DNA of 40,358 nucleotides from Ignavibacteria bacterium GWC2_36_12 (GCA_001802795.1 MGZZ01000003.1:1-40358); one strand, 5' to 3'; counted from the stretch's first letter, positions 17,973-28,227 are shown. Numbers and translations: made by a program. The notes: generated from the sequence alone by a model not told the origin.

Positions 17973-19937
17973 ATGAATCTTCATATTGTTGATGTGGGAA
18001 TTATCCTTCTATATCTAGCCACCACTATTTTTATCGGGTTTTATATTTCAAAGAGAGCTTCTAAGAATATTCATAATTACTTCCTTGGCGGTAACAAAAT
18101 TCCTTTTTGGTTTCTCGGTGTATCAGACGCATCGGGCATGTTCGATATAGCAGGAACAATGCTTATTGTTTACTGGCTTGCTGTTTATGGATTAAAGAGC
18201 ATGTGGATACCCTGGATATGGCCTGTCTTTAACCAGATATTCCTGATGGTTTACTTATCACCGTGGCTGCGACGATCGAATGTAATGACAGGAGCCGAAT
18301 GGATGAAAACCCGTTTCGGAACCGGAAGAGGAGCTACTCTTTCCCATTTTATCGTAGTAATTTTTGCGATCATTAGTGTAATTGGTTTTCTTTCTTATGG
18401 ATTCAAGGGAGTTGGAAAATTTGCAGCGGCGTTTCTTCCGGCTTTAGTAACAAGTCCTGATACATTAGCTCAATACCCGCAGATTAATGCTAATCTTTAT
18501 GCTCTTATCCTTATGGCTATTACAACTTTATATGTTGTAAAAGGCGGTATGATGAGTGTTGTGGCAACTGAAGTAGTACAATATTGTATTCTTTCTGTAT
18601 CTGCAATTGCGATAGGAATAATAGCTATGTATCACGTGTCTCCCGAAATGATAAACAGTGTAATACCTGAAGGCTGGAAAAGCATGGCTTTCAATTGGAA
18701 TTTAAATTTAGACTGGACAACAGTACAATCTTCAGTTGCTACAAAAGTAACAGCCTTTAATCAATGGATAGAAAACGACGGTTACTCACTCTTTGGATTA
18801 TTTTTTGGAATGATGCTATTTAAAGGATTATTTGTGGCAACAGCTGGTCCGGCACCAAACTATGATATGCAGCGTATTTTATCTACGCGTAGCCCGGTTG
18901 AAGCTGCTAAAATGAATTCACTGGTTAGTGTTGTTTTAAATCCTACACGTTATTTTATGGCTGCAGGTTTAGCCATACTTGCACTTACAAGTTTCGATGC
19001 TTTATATAAAACATCAATTACTACCCCGGATTTTGAAGCAATACTACCCGAAGTTCTGGCTCACTATGTCCCTGTCGGTTTGCTCGGACTTTTGATGGCT
19101 GGATTTATTGCCGCCTTTATGAGCAATTTTGCCGCAACTGTTAACGCAGCACCTGCATATATCGTGAATGATATATACAAGCGATATATCAACCCTAATG
19201 CCGATCCAAAAAAATATGTTCACATAAGTTATATTGCTTCAGTTGCTGTTGTAGTTGTAGGTATTTCAACCGGATTTTTAGTCGAATCAATAAACCAGAT
19301 TGCGTTGTGGTTAGTTGCATCTTTATGGGGTGGCTATACTGCCGCAAATGTTTTAAAATGGTATTGGTGGCGATTCAACGGTTACGGGTATTTCTGGGGA
19401 ATGGTTTCAGGCATCGCCACTTCACTGATTTTGCTTACTCTTGAGAACTTAAATTTAATTCCGTTCTTAAATGACTGGCCTTTACCTGCCAACCCGAGTA
19501 TGAATTCATTCCCGATAATCTTCTTCAATTCAATTGTGGGATGTTTTATTGCTACATTGATGACCAAACCTGAAAGCGATGAAGTACTGATGAAATTTTA
19601 CTGCACTGTTCGTCCCTGGGGGTTTTGGAAACCAATTTATGAAAAAGTTATTAAAGCTGATCCACAATTTGTTTCAAACAAAAATTTCAAGCGCGATATG
19701 TCCAACGTTTTTGTTGGAATAATCTGGCAGATAACACTGATGGCAACCCCTGTATTTTTGGTAATACGAGAATTTACTTCTTTAGTAATTTGCGTTGGAG
19801 TTTTGATATTGACTTCAATTATATTAAAGCTTAACTGGTGGAATAAACTTGAAGAAACCTATGGGGAAAGTAAAAGTGAAATAAAAATTGTGAGTCCGGA
19901 AACTAAAGCTCCCTTTTTGAATTCAGATTCAAATTAA
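17973..19937 (+). CDS. Sodium:solute symporter (SSS family), second
   Basis: 654-residue inner-membrane protein; ATG 17973 with GGAG about 8 bases upstream, immediately after a terminator. Family features are 'SKRASKNIHNYFLGGNKIPF' after helix 1, 'GVSDASGMFDIAGT', 'YVVKGGMMSVVATEVVQY' and a helix-6-like 'GLFVATAGPAPNYDMQRILS'. It is longer than the first symporter, with an extended soluble C-terminal region, and not a close paralogue of it. The subfamily resembles Bacteroidota SSS transporters found beside glycoside hydrolases. Uptake of cellobiose or a similar oligosaccharide for the GH94 enzyme downstream is inferred from position. 116 bp separate it from the SGNH gene. Confidence 0.9.
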   Translation: MNLHIVDVGIILLYLATTIFIGFYISKRASKNIHNYFLGGNKIPFWFLGVSDASGMFDIAGTMLIVYWLAVYGLKSMWIPWIWPVFNQIFLMVYLSPWLRRSNVMTGAEWMKTRFGTGRGATLSHFIVVIFAIISVIGFLSYGFKGVGKFAAAFLPALVTSPDTLAQYPQINANLYALILMAITTLYVVKGGMMSVVATEVVQYCILSVSAIAIGIIAMYHVSPEMINSVIPEGWKSMAFNWNLNLDWTTVQSSVATKVTAFNQWIENDGYSLFGLFFGMMLFKGLFVATAGPAPNYDMQRILSTRSPVEAAKMNSLVSVVLNPTRYFMAAGLAILALTSFDALYKTSITTPDFEAILPEVLAHYVPVGLLGLLMAGFIAAFMSNFAATVNAAPAYIVNDIYKRYINPNADPKKYVHISYIASVAVVVVGISTGFLVESINQIALWLVASLWGGYTAANVLKWYWWRFNGYGYFWGMVSGIATSLILLTLENLNLIPFLNDWPLPANPSMNSFPIIFFNSIVGCFIATLMTKPESDEVLMKFYCTVRPWGFWKPIYEKVIKADPQFVSNKNFKRDMSNVFVGIIWQITLMATPVFLVIREFTSLVICVGVLILTSIILKLNWWNKLEETYGESKSEIKIVSPETKAPFLNSDSN

Positions 19938-20053
19938 GGAATTCTTCGAGGATTGTTTATAACACATAAATGGAAATTTAAATCCCTGTACAAGGAATTT
20001 TAAAAAATAAATTGCAAATTCCGGATGTATTTTGTATTATTTTGTAAATACAG

Positions 20054-21994
20054 ATGAAGGACAAGAGAAAGAAAAAAAAAGCTGTCATTAATCCGCCTAA
20101 ACCAAACTTATCAACTGCAAAAAAAAGAATTTTCTGGATTGCTACAATTTCATTACCATTTCTTATTTTTTCTATTTTAGAAATAAGTCTGCGTATTTTT
20201 AACTATGGAGGGAACTTAGATCTTTTCATAGATGGTCCTCCAGGATATGAAAATTACATAAGGTGTAATCCTGAATTCGCACACAGATATTTTTATACAC
20301 AATCAAATGTACCTACGCCGCCGCTGCAGCTTTTTAATAAATTAAAACCGAAAAATGGGTATAGAATTTTTGTCCTTGGCGAGTCGAGCGCTGCAGGCTT
20401 CCCTTATAGCAATAACGCTTCATTTCCAAATATTCTGCAAAGAGGACTTTCAAATACTTTCCCCCAAAAAAACATCGAAGTAATTAATGTTTCGATAGCA
20501 GCAATAAACAGTTATACGTTGCTTGATCTGGTTGATGAAATTATTGAGCAATCGCCGGATGCTATTCTTATTTACACCGGTCATAATGAATACTATGGAG
20601 CGCTGGGTGTTGGTTCTGCACAGTCACTCGGTAATTGGCGATGGTTAATAAATTCCTATTTAAAGCTGCAGTATTTTAAGACTTTTATTCTCTTACGTAA
20701 CTTTTTGGGATGGGCGAAAACACAGTTCAGTAATCTATTCTATAAAGAAAATGAATCCGACCCTTCCGCTACATTAATGGAACGTATAGTTGCAGAACAG
20801 ACAATACCTTACGGCAGTAATCTGTATGAAAAAGGGAAAAAACAATTTGAAGAAAATATAGAAGCCATAATTCAGAAGGCAGTTGATAAAGATATTAAGG
20901 TTGTTCTAAGTGAACTCGTCAGTAATTTACATGACCAGGAACCTTTTATTTCTGTTAAAGACAAAGATGGAAATTCTGCGGAATTATTTTTCAATTTAGC
21001 ACGAAGCCAGGAAGCAAACGGGAAATTTGAAAAAGCGAAAGAAAATTATTACAAAGCAAAGGACTATGATGCATTACGTTTCCGTGCACCGGAAGATTTT
21101 AATGCAGTCATAAAAAATTTAGGCGACAAATATTCACTTCCTGTGGTATTATTGAAATTATATTTTGAAAATGAATCCCCTAATGGTTTAATTGGTAAAG
21201 AATTAATGCTTGAGCATCTTCATCCCAACAAAGATGGCTATTTTTTAATTGCAAAAGACTTTTACGATACTATGAAAAAAAATAAGATGATATCAGCTGA
21301 GTGGGGCGAGTATGACATAAACAAAGAAAAAAATTATGGTATTACTGAACTGGATAGTATTTACGCTGACCTTGAAATTCGTCATTTAAAAGGAGGCTGG
21401 CCTTTTCATCCCAAATCAGTACCAAACAGGTTTATTCAAACCTTCAGTCCAGCTAATCGTTTGGAGGAAATCGCATTCAAAGTATTTCAAAACAAGCATT
21501 ACAACCTGCTGTCTATACATATGGAACTGGGAGAATATTATGAAAGACAAAGCAATTTTGATAAAGCCTTTGCTGAGTATAATGCTTTAATTACATCCAT
21601 TCCGTATGAAGTTGACTTTTATGAAAAAGCAGCTAAGGTTCTGATAAAAAAAGAGGAATACGGTAGGGCTTCGCAGCTATTAAAAAGATCGTTAAAGTAT
21701 AAAGAAAATCCATTCGCTAATAAATGGGTCGGCCAGATCGCTTTAATGAACAATAACTATAAAGAAGCCATTTCATATTTAAGTAAAGCAGATTTACTAG
21801 ACCCTCAGGTTGTATTCAATTTAAGCCGTGCATTTTATCTGGATAATCAATGGGATAAAGGTGAAGAATATTTCAACCGTTTACAGGATTTATCTCCAAA
21901 CTCTAAATATATGGTTTACCTCAATAAACTTCGTACATTATCAATGATGAAAAAAAATAAAGTCAAACCAAATCAGAGAACAGAGCAAAATTAA
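20054..21994 (+). CDS. Membrane-anchored SGNH/GDSL hydrolase with C-terminal TPRs (copy A)
   Basis: 646 residues, ATG 20054, no clear Shine-Dalgarno. A lysine-rich start precedes one membrane helix (about 25-48, 'FWIATISLPFLIFSILEISL'), after which the protein should face the periplasm. SGNH elements: 'LGESSAAG' (nucleophile Ser111), 'YTGHNEYYG' (Asn178 of block III) and 'EHLHPNKDG' (His388/390 of block V). Between blocks III and V is a long helical insert with a 'YDALRFRAPEDF' motif shared with the next gene. Tetratricopeptide repeats follow at about 490-640. SGNH enzymes include esterases and O-acyltransferases. Here deacetylation or modification of the glycan is possible, but the substrate cannot be read from sequence. 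Confidence 0.85.
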   Translation: MKDKRKKKKAVINPPKPNLSTAKKRIFWIATISLPFLIFSILEISLRIFNYGGNLDLFIDGPPGYENYIRCNPEFAHRYFYTQSNVPTPPLQLFNKLKPKNGYRIFVLGESSAAGFPYSNNASFPNILQRGLSNTFPQKNIEVINVSIAAINSYTLLDLVDEIIEQSPDAILIYTGHNEYYGALGVGSAQSLGNWRWLINSYLKLQYFKTFILLRNFLGWAKTQFSNLFYKENESDPSATLMERIVAEQTIPYGSNLYEKGKKQFEENIEAIIQKAVDKDIKVVLSELVSNLHDQEPFISVKDKDGNSAELFFNLARSQEANGKFEKAKENYYKAKDYDALRFRAPEDFNAVIKNLGDKYSLPVVLLKLYFENESPNGLIGKELMLEHLHPNKDGYFLIAKDFYDTMKKNKMISAEWGEYDINKEKNYGITELDSIYADLEIRHLKGGWPFHPKSVPNRFIQTFSPANRLEEIAFKVFQNKHYNLLSIHMELGEYYERQSNFDKAFAEYNALITSIPYEVDFYEKAAKVLIKKEEYGRASQLLKRSLKYKENPFANKWVGQIALMNNNYKEAISYLSKADLLDPQVVFNLSRAFYLDNQWDKGEEYFNRLQDLSPNSKYMVYLNKLRTLSMMKKNKVKPNQRTEQN

Positions 21995-21999
21995 GCAAC

Positions 22000-24234
22000 G
22001 TGAAGATTGAAATTAAAAAGAAAATATTTTTTTATTCTGTATTAATATCAACTCCACTTTTTTTAGTAGGGATACTGGAATTTTCCCTAAGGTTGTTTTC
22101 ATATGGAGATAACTTAAGCCTTTTCATCCCAGCTTCAAACCCGGATTATTTAACAATAAATCAAAATGTAGGCAAAAGATACTTTACTAAAGTTGAGGAA
22201 ACTACTCCATTAAATGACTTTTTCCTAAAAGAAAAACCTGTTAATGGTTACCGGCTATTTATTTTGGGAGAATCTTCCGTACAGGGTTTTCCGTACGATG
22301 CAAATCTCGCTTTCTCAAGAATTTTGCAGAGGCGCCTCAAGGATGTTTTTCCTAATCATAAAATTGAAGTAGTCAATCTCGGTATGACTGCCATAAACAG
22401 TTATACATTACTGGACTTTACCGATGAACTATTGAAGCAAAAACCGGATGCGGTATTAATTTATACTGGTCACAATGAATATTACGGTGCGTTGGGTGTT
22501 GCATCGATGGAAAACGGTGAAATTGCTGTATGGTTAAAAAAGTTACATCTATATTTTATCCATTTCAGAACTTACCAGCTTCTTCGAAATGTGATTGGCG
22601 GTTTTTTCAAACTAATTCATCCGCCTAATCAAAACGAAGCTAAAGAAACATTAATGCAGCAAATGGTCGGTAAGAACATTATACCATATAATTCAGAAAT
22701 GTATAATGAAGGATTAAGCCAGTTCAGAGATAATATGAGCCGTCTATTTACAAAATTAAAAAAAGCAAAAGTAGCTGTAATTATCAGCGATCTTGTAAGC
22801 AACATTAAAGATCTCCCGCCATTTTATTCATTAAAATATGAAGACAACCCCCCGGCAGATTCAATTTATTCAATGGCTAAAAGATTTGAAGCGGATTCAT
22901 TATTTGGAATAGCTAAAGAAAATTATGTTAGAGCAAAAGATCTTGATGCTATCAGATTCAGGGCACCTGAAAGTATCAATAAAATAATTTCTGATCTCGC
23001 TGATTCATTTAATCTTTACCATATTTCATTAAAATCACTTTTTGAAAAAAATTCTCCCGGTGGTCTTATCGGAAACAATTTAATGGCTGAACATTTACAC
23101 GCTAATATTGACGGACATTTCCTGATGGCAGAAGGCTTTTTTAATGGATTGAGAGAATATAAAATGATCGGTAATGAGTGGGATTCACTGAATATTAAAC
23201 CATGGTCATATTACAAAGCCAATTGGGGTTATACGGAACTCGACAGCATGATAGCAGAAATAAGAATTAAACACTTAAAAGCCGGATGGCCTTTCAAACC
23301 CGATACTACCGTAAACAATTTTAAGTTTACTTATAAGCCAAACGGTATAGTAGATTCTCTCGCATTTATGACTGTAAAATACTCTGATGCGAGCATAGAA
23401 AATGCCCATAAAAATCTGGCAAAGTTTTACGAATCTAAAGGCGAATTGAAGAAAGCATCAGATGAATATTTGTCGTTGGCATATATGTATCCTATGACTG
23501 CTTCATATTTTTATAGTGCCGCCAATTTATCATTTAAAGCCAAAAACTATGGTAATTGTATAAATATACTGAAGGAATCACCTAACCCCGATACTAGTGC
23601 TTTCGCCCAGTTTATTCTTAGTAACTCATATTATATGCAGGGTAAATACGATGAAGCTTTGTCAAGTGTCAATAAGCTTCAAAAGCTTCCTCAGAACGAA
23701 TCTAACAACCTGCTTTCTGAAAAATTGAAATATAAGATTCTGATAGCATCAGGAAATAATTATGAAGCAGAAAAAATATTAGCTTCCATCAAAAAATCAG
23801 AACCCGGTTTTAGCGGCAGTGGTGGGAACAAACCATTGATAATTTTAATTCCTGAAAAAATAAAACCTTATATTGAAAAGGCTGAAAGGTTAAGAAGAAA
23901 CGGGCAATTATCGGAGGCACTTGCCATTTTAACTGAAGCAAATTCAATACAGGAAACAGCTTATTCAAATCTTCTTATCGGGAAAATATTATTAAGGCAA
24001 AACAATCCTAACTCTTCAATTTACCTGGAAAAAGCATCTAAAGAAATCAAGGACGATCCTTCATTGTCTTATAATCTGTGTTTGTTATATTTAATGAAAA
24101 AAGATTTTCCTAACGCAAAAGTAGCAATGAATGATTTCATAAGAATTAAGGGAAATGATGATCCGCAATCTGAACAATTACAAATTTTGTATGAGAAACA
24201 GTCGGGGAGAAAACCTTTATCAAGTGAGAAATAG
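22000..24234 (+). CDS. Membrane-anchored SGNH/GDSL hydrolase with C-terminal TPRs (copy B)
   Basis: 744 residues, GTG start at 22000, 5 bp after the stop of copy A, so the two are surely co-translated. One N-terminal membrane helix (about 8-28). SGNH motifs 'LGESSVQG' (Ser92), 'YTGHNEYYG' (Asn159) and 'EHLHANIDG' (His367) are kept, as are 'NSYTLLD' and 'RFRAPESI'. It is a tandem duplicate of the upstream gene with a longer TPR region (about 455-735), including a glycine/serine linker 'GFSGSGGNKP' that separates two TPR blocks. Both copies look catalytically intact. No GNAT or MBOAT partner gene was seen. Function is not known to me. Confidence 0.85.
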   Translation: MKIEIKKKIFFYSVLISTPLFLVGILEFSLRLFSYGDNLSLFIPASNPDYLTINQNVGKRYFTKVEETTPLNDFFLKEKPVNGYRLFILGESSVQGFPYDANLAFSRILQRRLKDVFPNHKIEVVNLGMTAINSYTLLDFTDELLKQKPDAVLIYTGHNEYYGALGVASMENGEIAVWLKKLHLYFIHFRTYQLLRNVIGGFFKLIHPPNQNEAKETLMQQMVGKNIIPYNSEMYNEGLSQFRDNMSRLFTKLKKAKVAVIISDLVSNIKDLPPFYSLKYEDNPPADSIYSMAKRFEADSLFGIAKENYVRAKDLDAIRFRAPESINKIISDLADSFNLYHISLKSLFEKNSPGGLIGNNLMAEHLHANIDGHFLMAEGFFNGLREYKMIGNEWDSLNIKPWSYYKANWGYTELDSMIAEIRIKHLKAGWPFKPDTTVNNFKFTYKPNGIVDSLAFMTVKYSDASIENAHKNLAKFYESKGELKKASDEYLSLAYMYPMTASYFYSAANLSFKAKNYGNCINILKESPNPDTSAFAQFILSNSYYMQGKYDEALSSVNKLQKLPQNESNNLLSEKLKYKILIASGNNYEAEKILASIKKSEPGFSGSGGNKPLIILIPEKIKPYIEKAERLRRNGQLSEALAILTEANSIQETAYSNLLIGKILLRQNNPNSSIYLEKASKEIKDDPSLSYNLCLLYLMKKDFPNAKVAMNDFIRIKGNDDPQSEQLQILYEKQSGRKPLSSEK

Positions 24235-24260
24235 CTAAACAATTTTGGAAAGGAAATAGA

Positions 24261-25619
24261 ATGACTAAACCTTATGCTTTTAAAATAAAAAGAATGAAAT
24301 TTCAATTAAGTATTCTTCTAAAGAAATACTGTTTAATCTTTCTCACATTTATTTTTTTCATCTCGAATACGTTAGTCTTTTCAAAAAATTCGATTGAAAC
24401 TGACACGACAGTCGTTGAAAGATATGGTCAACTTCGGGTGGAGGGGAATAAAATAGTTGATAAAAATAGCAATCCTGTATCTTTAAGAGGAATGTGCCTT
24501 TTTTGGAGTCAATGGATGGGAAGGTTTTACAATTATGACTGTGTCGAATGGTTAAAAGATGATTGGATGTGCACTGTAGTTCGGGCATCTATGGGAATAG
24601 AATCTGGCGGTTATCTTCAAAACCCGACCATAGAAAAAAATAAAATTACAGCTGTTATAGATGCCTGTATTGATTTAGGCATTTATGTTATTGTTGACTG
24701 GCATGATCATAATGCACATAATCATCAACAGGAAGCAATTGATTTTTTTACAGAGATAGCTGAACAATATGGAGAATATCCAAATTTAATTTATGAGATT
24801 TACAATGAACCTACCCAGGTTTCCTGGACGAATGTTATTAAACCTTATGCCGAAGCAGTTGTAGATAGCATAAGAGCAATCGATCCCGATAATATTATTA
24901 TTGTAGGAACTTCAACTTGGTCACAGGATGTTGATATAGCATCACAAAGCCCACTGGAATTTGACAATATTGCTTATGCGCTTCATTTCTACGCAGCAAC
25001 TCATAAACAATCATTAAGAAACAAAGCCTCAACTGCTCTTAATAATGGTATTGCTCTTTTTGTAAGTGAATTCGGCACTTGCGAATCAACAGGAGATGGA
25101 CCAATCGATTATACTGAAGTGGAAAGCTGGATGAATTTTATGGAGACAAATAAAATAAGCTGGTGTAATTGGTCTATAGCGGATAAAGTTGAAACATCGG
25201 CTGCTTTAATGCCGGGGGTATCTTCAAACGGCGGCTGGTCTGAATCTGATCTTACTGAATCAGGATCTTTAATTAGAGATAAGATAATATTTTTTAATGA
25301 TACTACTAACACTGGTATTGGAGATTTGAGAGAATTGCCTAAGAATTTCAAATTATACCAGAACTATCCTAACCCCTTTAATCCCATTACTACAATTGAA
25401 TACGAGTTACAAAATAACGGGCAGGTTATTCTTGATGTGCTCGATTTAAATGGACGAAAAATAAAAACATTAAAGCGTGGCTTTGAAACGAAAGGCAATT
25501 ATAAAGTAAGCTGGGATGGAAGTTCTGATAAAGGAATAAAAGTTTCGAGCGGAGTATATTTTTATCGTCTCTTCTTCGAAAACAAAAATAATTATAAGAA
25601 AGCAATTTTATTAAACTAA
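24261..25619 (+). CDS. GH5 endo-beta-1,4-glucanase (cellulase, GH5_2-like) with T9SS sorting domain
   Basis: 452 residues; ATG 24261 with AGGA upstream (ATG 24294 is an alternative start). The hydrophobic signal segment spans about residues 17-39. The GH5 barrel begins with 'YGQLRVEGNKIVDKNSNPVS' and 'LRGMCLFWSQW', the usual GH5_2 opening. Catalytic acid/base Glu183 sits in 'IYEIYNEPTQ' and nucleophile Glu270 in 'VSEFGTCES'; 'IVDWHDHNAH' and 'ALHFYAATH' supply the conserved histidines. The C-terminal ~80 residues are a T9SS domain ('LYQNYPNPFNPITTI' ... 'KKAILLN'). It would be exported and attached at the cell surface, cutting beta-1,4-glucan to cello-oligosaccharides. It lies 12 bp before the cellobiose phosphorylase gene, a direct functional link. 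Confidence 0.95.
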   Translation: MTKPYAFKIKRMKFQLSILLKKYCLIFLTFIFFISNTLVFSKNSIETDTTVVERYGQLRVEGNKIVDKNSNPVSLRGMCLFWSQWMGRFYNYDCVEWLKDDWMCTVVRASMGIESGGYLQNPTIEKNKITAVIDACIDLGIYVIVDWHDHNAHNHQQEAIDFFTEIAEQYGEYPNLIYEIYNEPTQVSWTNVIKPYAEAVVDSIRAIDPDNIIIVGTSTWSQDVDIASQSPLEFDNIAYALHFYAATHKQSLRNKASTALNNGIALFVSEFGTCESTGDGPIDYTEVESWMNFMETNKISWCNWSIADKVETSAALMPGVSSNGGWSESDLTESGSLIRDKIIFFNDTTNTGIGDLRELPKNFKLYQNYPNPFNPITTIEYELQNNGQVILDVLDLNGRKIKTLKRGFETKGNYKVSWDGSSDKGIKVSSGVYFYRLFFENKNNYKKAILLN

Positions 25620-25631
25620 GGAAGGTTGAAC

Positions 25632-28100
25632 ATGAGTTATGGATTTTTTGACGATGATCAAAAAGAATATGTAATAAATCGCCCCGACACCCCCCTACCC
25701 TGGATTAATTATCTTGGCACAGAAAATTTCTTCGGTATAATTTCCAATACTGCCGGAGGATATTGTTTTTACCAGGACGCCCGCTTACGCCGTTTAACAC
25801 GTTACCGTTATAACAATATTCCGATGGACAGCAACGGTCGTTACCTGTACATAAAAGATGGAAATTCTTTATGGAACCCCATGTGGAAACCGATGCGTGT
25901 ACCGCTTGATAAATATGAATGCCGTCACGGCATGGGATATACCAAAATAACCGGTGTAAAGAATGAACTTGAAGTTTCGGTTCTTTACTTCATTCCATTA
26001 AATGCCAGAAATGAAATCTGGCATGTTCAAATAAAAAACCATTCAAAAAAAACAAAGAATATCAGGTTGTGGAGTTATATCGAATGGTGCTTATGGGAAG
26101 CTTACGATGATATGACAAATTTCCAAAGAAACTATTCAACAGGACAAGTAGAAATCGAGAATGGAACTATTTTTCACAAAACAGAATACAGGGAACGAAG
26201 AAATCACTATGCTTATTTTTTCTCGAGTGTACCGGTTTCAGGTTTCGATTCAAGCCGCGATGCATTCATCGGTGTTCATAATGGTTTGGATACGCCTTGT
26301 TCTGTTTTAGATGGAAATTGTAAAAACAGTATTGCATACGGCTGGCTGCCAATTGGAGTTCATCAAATAGATATTGAAATAAAAGCCGGGGAATCGAAAG
26401 ATATTAACTTCCTATTAGGCTACGCAGAAAATCCGGATGACAAAAAGTTTCTTGACAATGGTAAAATCAGGAAAGATGAGTTTGAAAATGTAAAATCAAA
26501 ATACTCAAACTCCCCTGCTGTTTTGAATGCTTTTGATGCTCATAAAAAATATTGGGATAATCTTCTTTCGTCATATCAGGTTGATACGCCTGATCCTATA
26601 ATAAACCGTGTTGCAAATATCTGGAACCAGTATCAATGTATGGTTACCTTCAACATGTCGCGCTCCACTTCTTTATACGAATCAGGTATAGGACGCGGAA
26701 TGGGTTATCGTGATAGTAACCAGGATGTCCTTGGGTTTGTTCATATTATCCCAGCCAGGGCACGCCAGCGTCTGCTCGATATTGCATCAACACAACTTTC
26801 CGACGGAACTTGTTTTCATCAATATCAACCTTTAACTAAAAAAGGCAATTCCGATATTGGCGGCGGATTTAACGATGATCCATTGTGGTTAATTTTATCA
26901 GTTATAACGTATTTAAAAGAAACAGGTGACTTCAGTATCTTAGATGAAAAAACAGGTTTTGCTGACGGTCTATCCCCAACCCTTTCCTTCGCGGAGAGTT
27001 CTGGAGAGGCTTCTACTTTGCTCGATCATTTACATATTTCATTAAAATATACTTTAAATAATCTCGGTCCTCATGGATTACCTTTAATTGGGCACGCTGA
27101 CTGGAATGATTGTCTTAATCTCAATTGTTTTTCTACAACTCCGGGCGAGAGTTTTCAATTAGCCGGTCATATTGAAAATAATAATATTGCAGAATCTGTA
27201 ATGATTGCAGGTTTATTTTGCAAGACTTGCGGCGAGATGGCTAATCTTTTACAAAATATTAAGCAGGAAGAGCAAGCTAAGTATTACCTGGAGCAAGTTG
27301 AAAATATGAGACAAACAATTTATAAGCACGCCTGGGATGGTGAGTGGTTTCTAAGAGCTTATGATGCCTACGGAAAGAAAATCGGTTCAAAAGAAAATGA
27401 AGAAGGTAAGATTTTTATAGAGAGCCAGGGCTGGTGCATTTTAGGTGGTGTAGGATTTGAAAACGGTTATGCTATAAAAGCTCTTGATAGTGTGAACAAA
27501 CACTTGGCAACTCCTAACGGTATAATTTTACAACAACCTGCTTTCCAGAGATATTACCTTAATTTAGGTGAAGTCAGTTCTTACCCCCCCGGCTATAAAG
27601 AGAATGCCGGAATTTTTACACATAATAATACATGGATACAAATTGCTGAGACAATGATTGGCAGGGGTGACCGGGCAATGGAATACTATAAAAGTATATG
27701 CCCTCCATCCAAAGAAGAACAAATAGATATTTATCGTTCCGAACCTTATGTTTATAGCCAGATGACAGCGGGAAGAGATTCTCAAACTCCTGGAGAAGGC
27801 AAGAATTCCTGGCTAACGGGCACTGTTGCTTGGTCTTTTGTAACTCTTTCCCAATATATTTTAGGCATTCGCCCGGATTACAAAGGATTAATAGTAGATC
27901 CTTGCATACCCAAAAATTGGAAACAATTCAAAGTTGTTCGTAAATACAAAAGCTGTACATACAATATTATAGTCAGTAATCCGAAGAACATTAATAAAGG
28001 CGTGAAAAGTCTATACCTTGACGGAAAACTTATAATAGGCAATATGATATCTGATCTTAATGATGGAAAAGAACATAATGTTGAAGTCGAACTTGGATAG
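25632..28100 (+). CDS. Cellobiose phosphorylase (GH94)
   Basis: 822 residues. I start at ATG 25632, not the track's TTG 25626, because GGAAGG lies 6 bases upstream and 'MSYGFFDDDQKEYVI' then aligns with the N-terminus of known cellobiose phosphorylases. With this start the catalytic acid falls at Asp490 ('HADWNDCLN'), the same number I recall for the Cellvibrio gilvus enzyme. Other family blocks: 'PWINYLGTENFFGIISN', 'RLTRYRYNNIP', 'KTEYRERRNHYAYF', 'GIGRGMGYRDSNQD' and 'TAGRDSQTPGEGKNSW'. No signal peptide, so it is cytoplasmic. It converts cellobiose and phosphate to alpha-glucose-1-phosphate and glucose, saving ATP. Placement after the GH5 cellulase and behind two symporters implies cellobiose is imported intact. 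Confidence 0.96.
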   Translation: MSYGFFDDDQKEYVINRPDTPLPWINYLGTENFFGIISNTAGGYCFYQDARLRRLTRYRYNNIPMDSNGRYLYIKDGNSLWNPMWKPMRVPLDKYECRHGMGYTKITGVKNELEVSVLYFIPLNARNEIWHVQIKNHSKKTKNIRLWSYIEWCLWEAYDDMTNFQRNYSTGQVEIENGTIFHKTEYRERRNHYAYFFSSVPVSGFDSSRDAFIGVHNGLDTPCSVLDGNCKNSIAYGWLPIGVHQIDIEIKAGESKDINFLLGYAENPDDKKFLDNGKIRKDEFENVKSKYSNSPAVLNAFDAHKKYWDNLLSSYQVDTPDPIINRVANIWNQYQCMVTFNMSRSTSLYESGIGRGMGYRDSNQDVLGFVHIIPARARQRLLDIASTQLSDGTCFHQYQPLTKKGNSDIGGGFNDDPLWLILSVITYLKETGDFSILDEKTGFADGLSPTLSFAESSGEASTLLDHLHISLKYTLNNLGPHGLPLIGHADWNDCLNLNCFSTTPGESFQLAGHIENNNIAESVMIAGLFCKTCGEMANLLQNIKQEEQAKYYLEQVENMRQTIYKHAWDGEWFLRAYDAYGKKIGSKENEEGKIFIESQGWCILGGVGFENGYAIKALDSVNKHLATPNGIILQQPAFQRYYLNLGEVSSYPPGYKENAGIFTHNNTWIQIAETMIGRGDRAMEYYKSICPPSKEEQIDIYRSEPYVYSQMTAGRDSQTPGEGKNSWLTGTVAWSFVTLSQYILGIRPDYKGLIVDPCIPKNWKQFKVVRKYKSCTYNIIVSNPKNINKGVKSLYLDGKLIIGNMISDLNDGKEHNVEVELG

Positions 28101-28143
28101 AGAAATAATAAAGTATAAATAAGATAAGTCAGAAGATAAGAGT

Positions 28144-28177
28144 TGCACAAGTCGGTATAATTTAAGAGTTTTGTGCA
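28144..28177. promoter_or_regulatory. Inverted repeat upstream of the GH5-like lipoprotein gene
   Basis: TGCACAA (28144-28150) and TTGTGCA (28171-28177) form a 7 bp inverted repeat with a 20-base spacer in the 127 bp gap after the GH94 gene. It could be an operator or a weak hairpin; no T-run follows. Confidence 0.3.
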
Positions 28178-28227
28178 GTTAAATATGGTTGTTCACGAGT
28201 TATTAAACCAATCCTTTTAATAGTACT

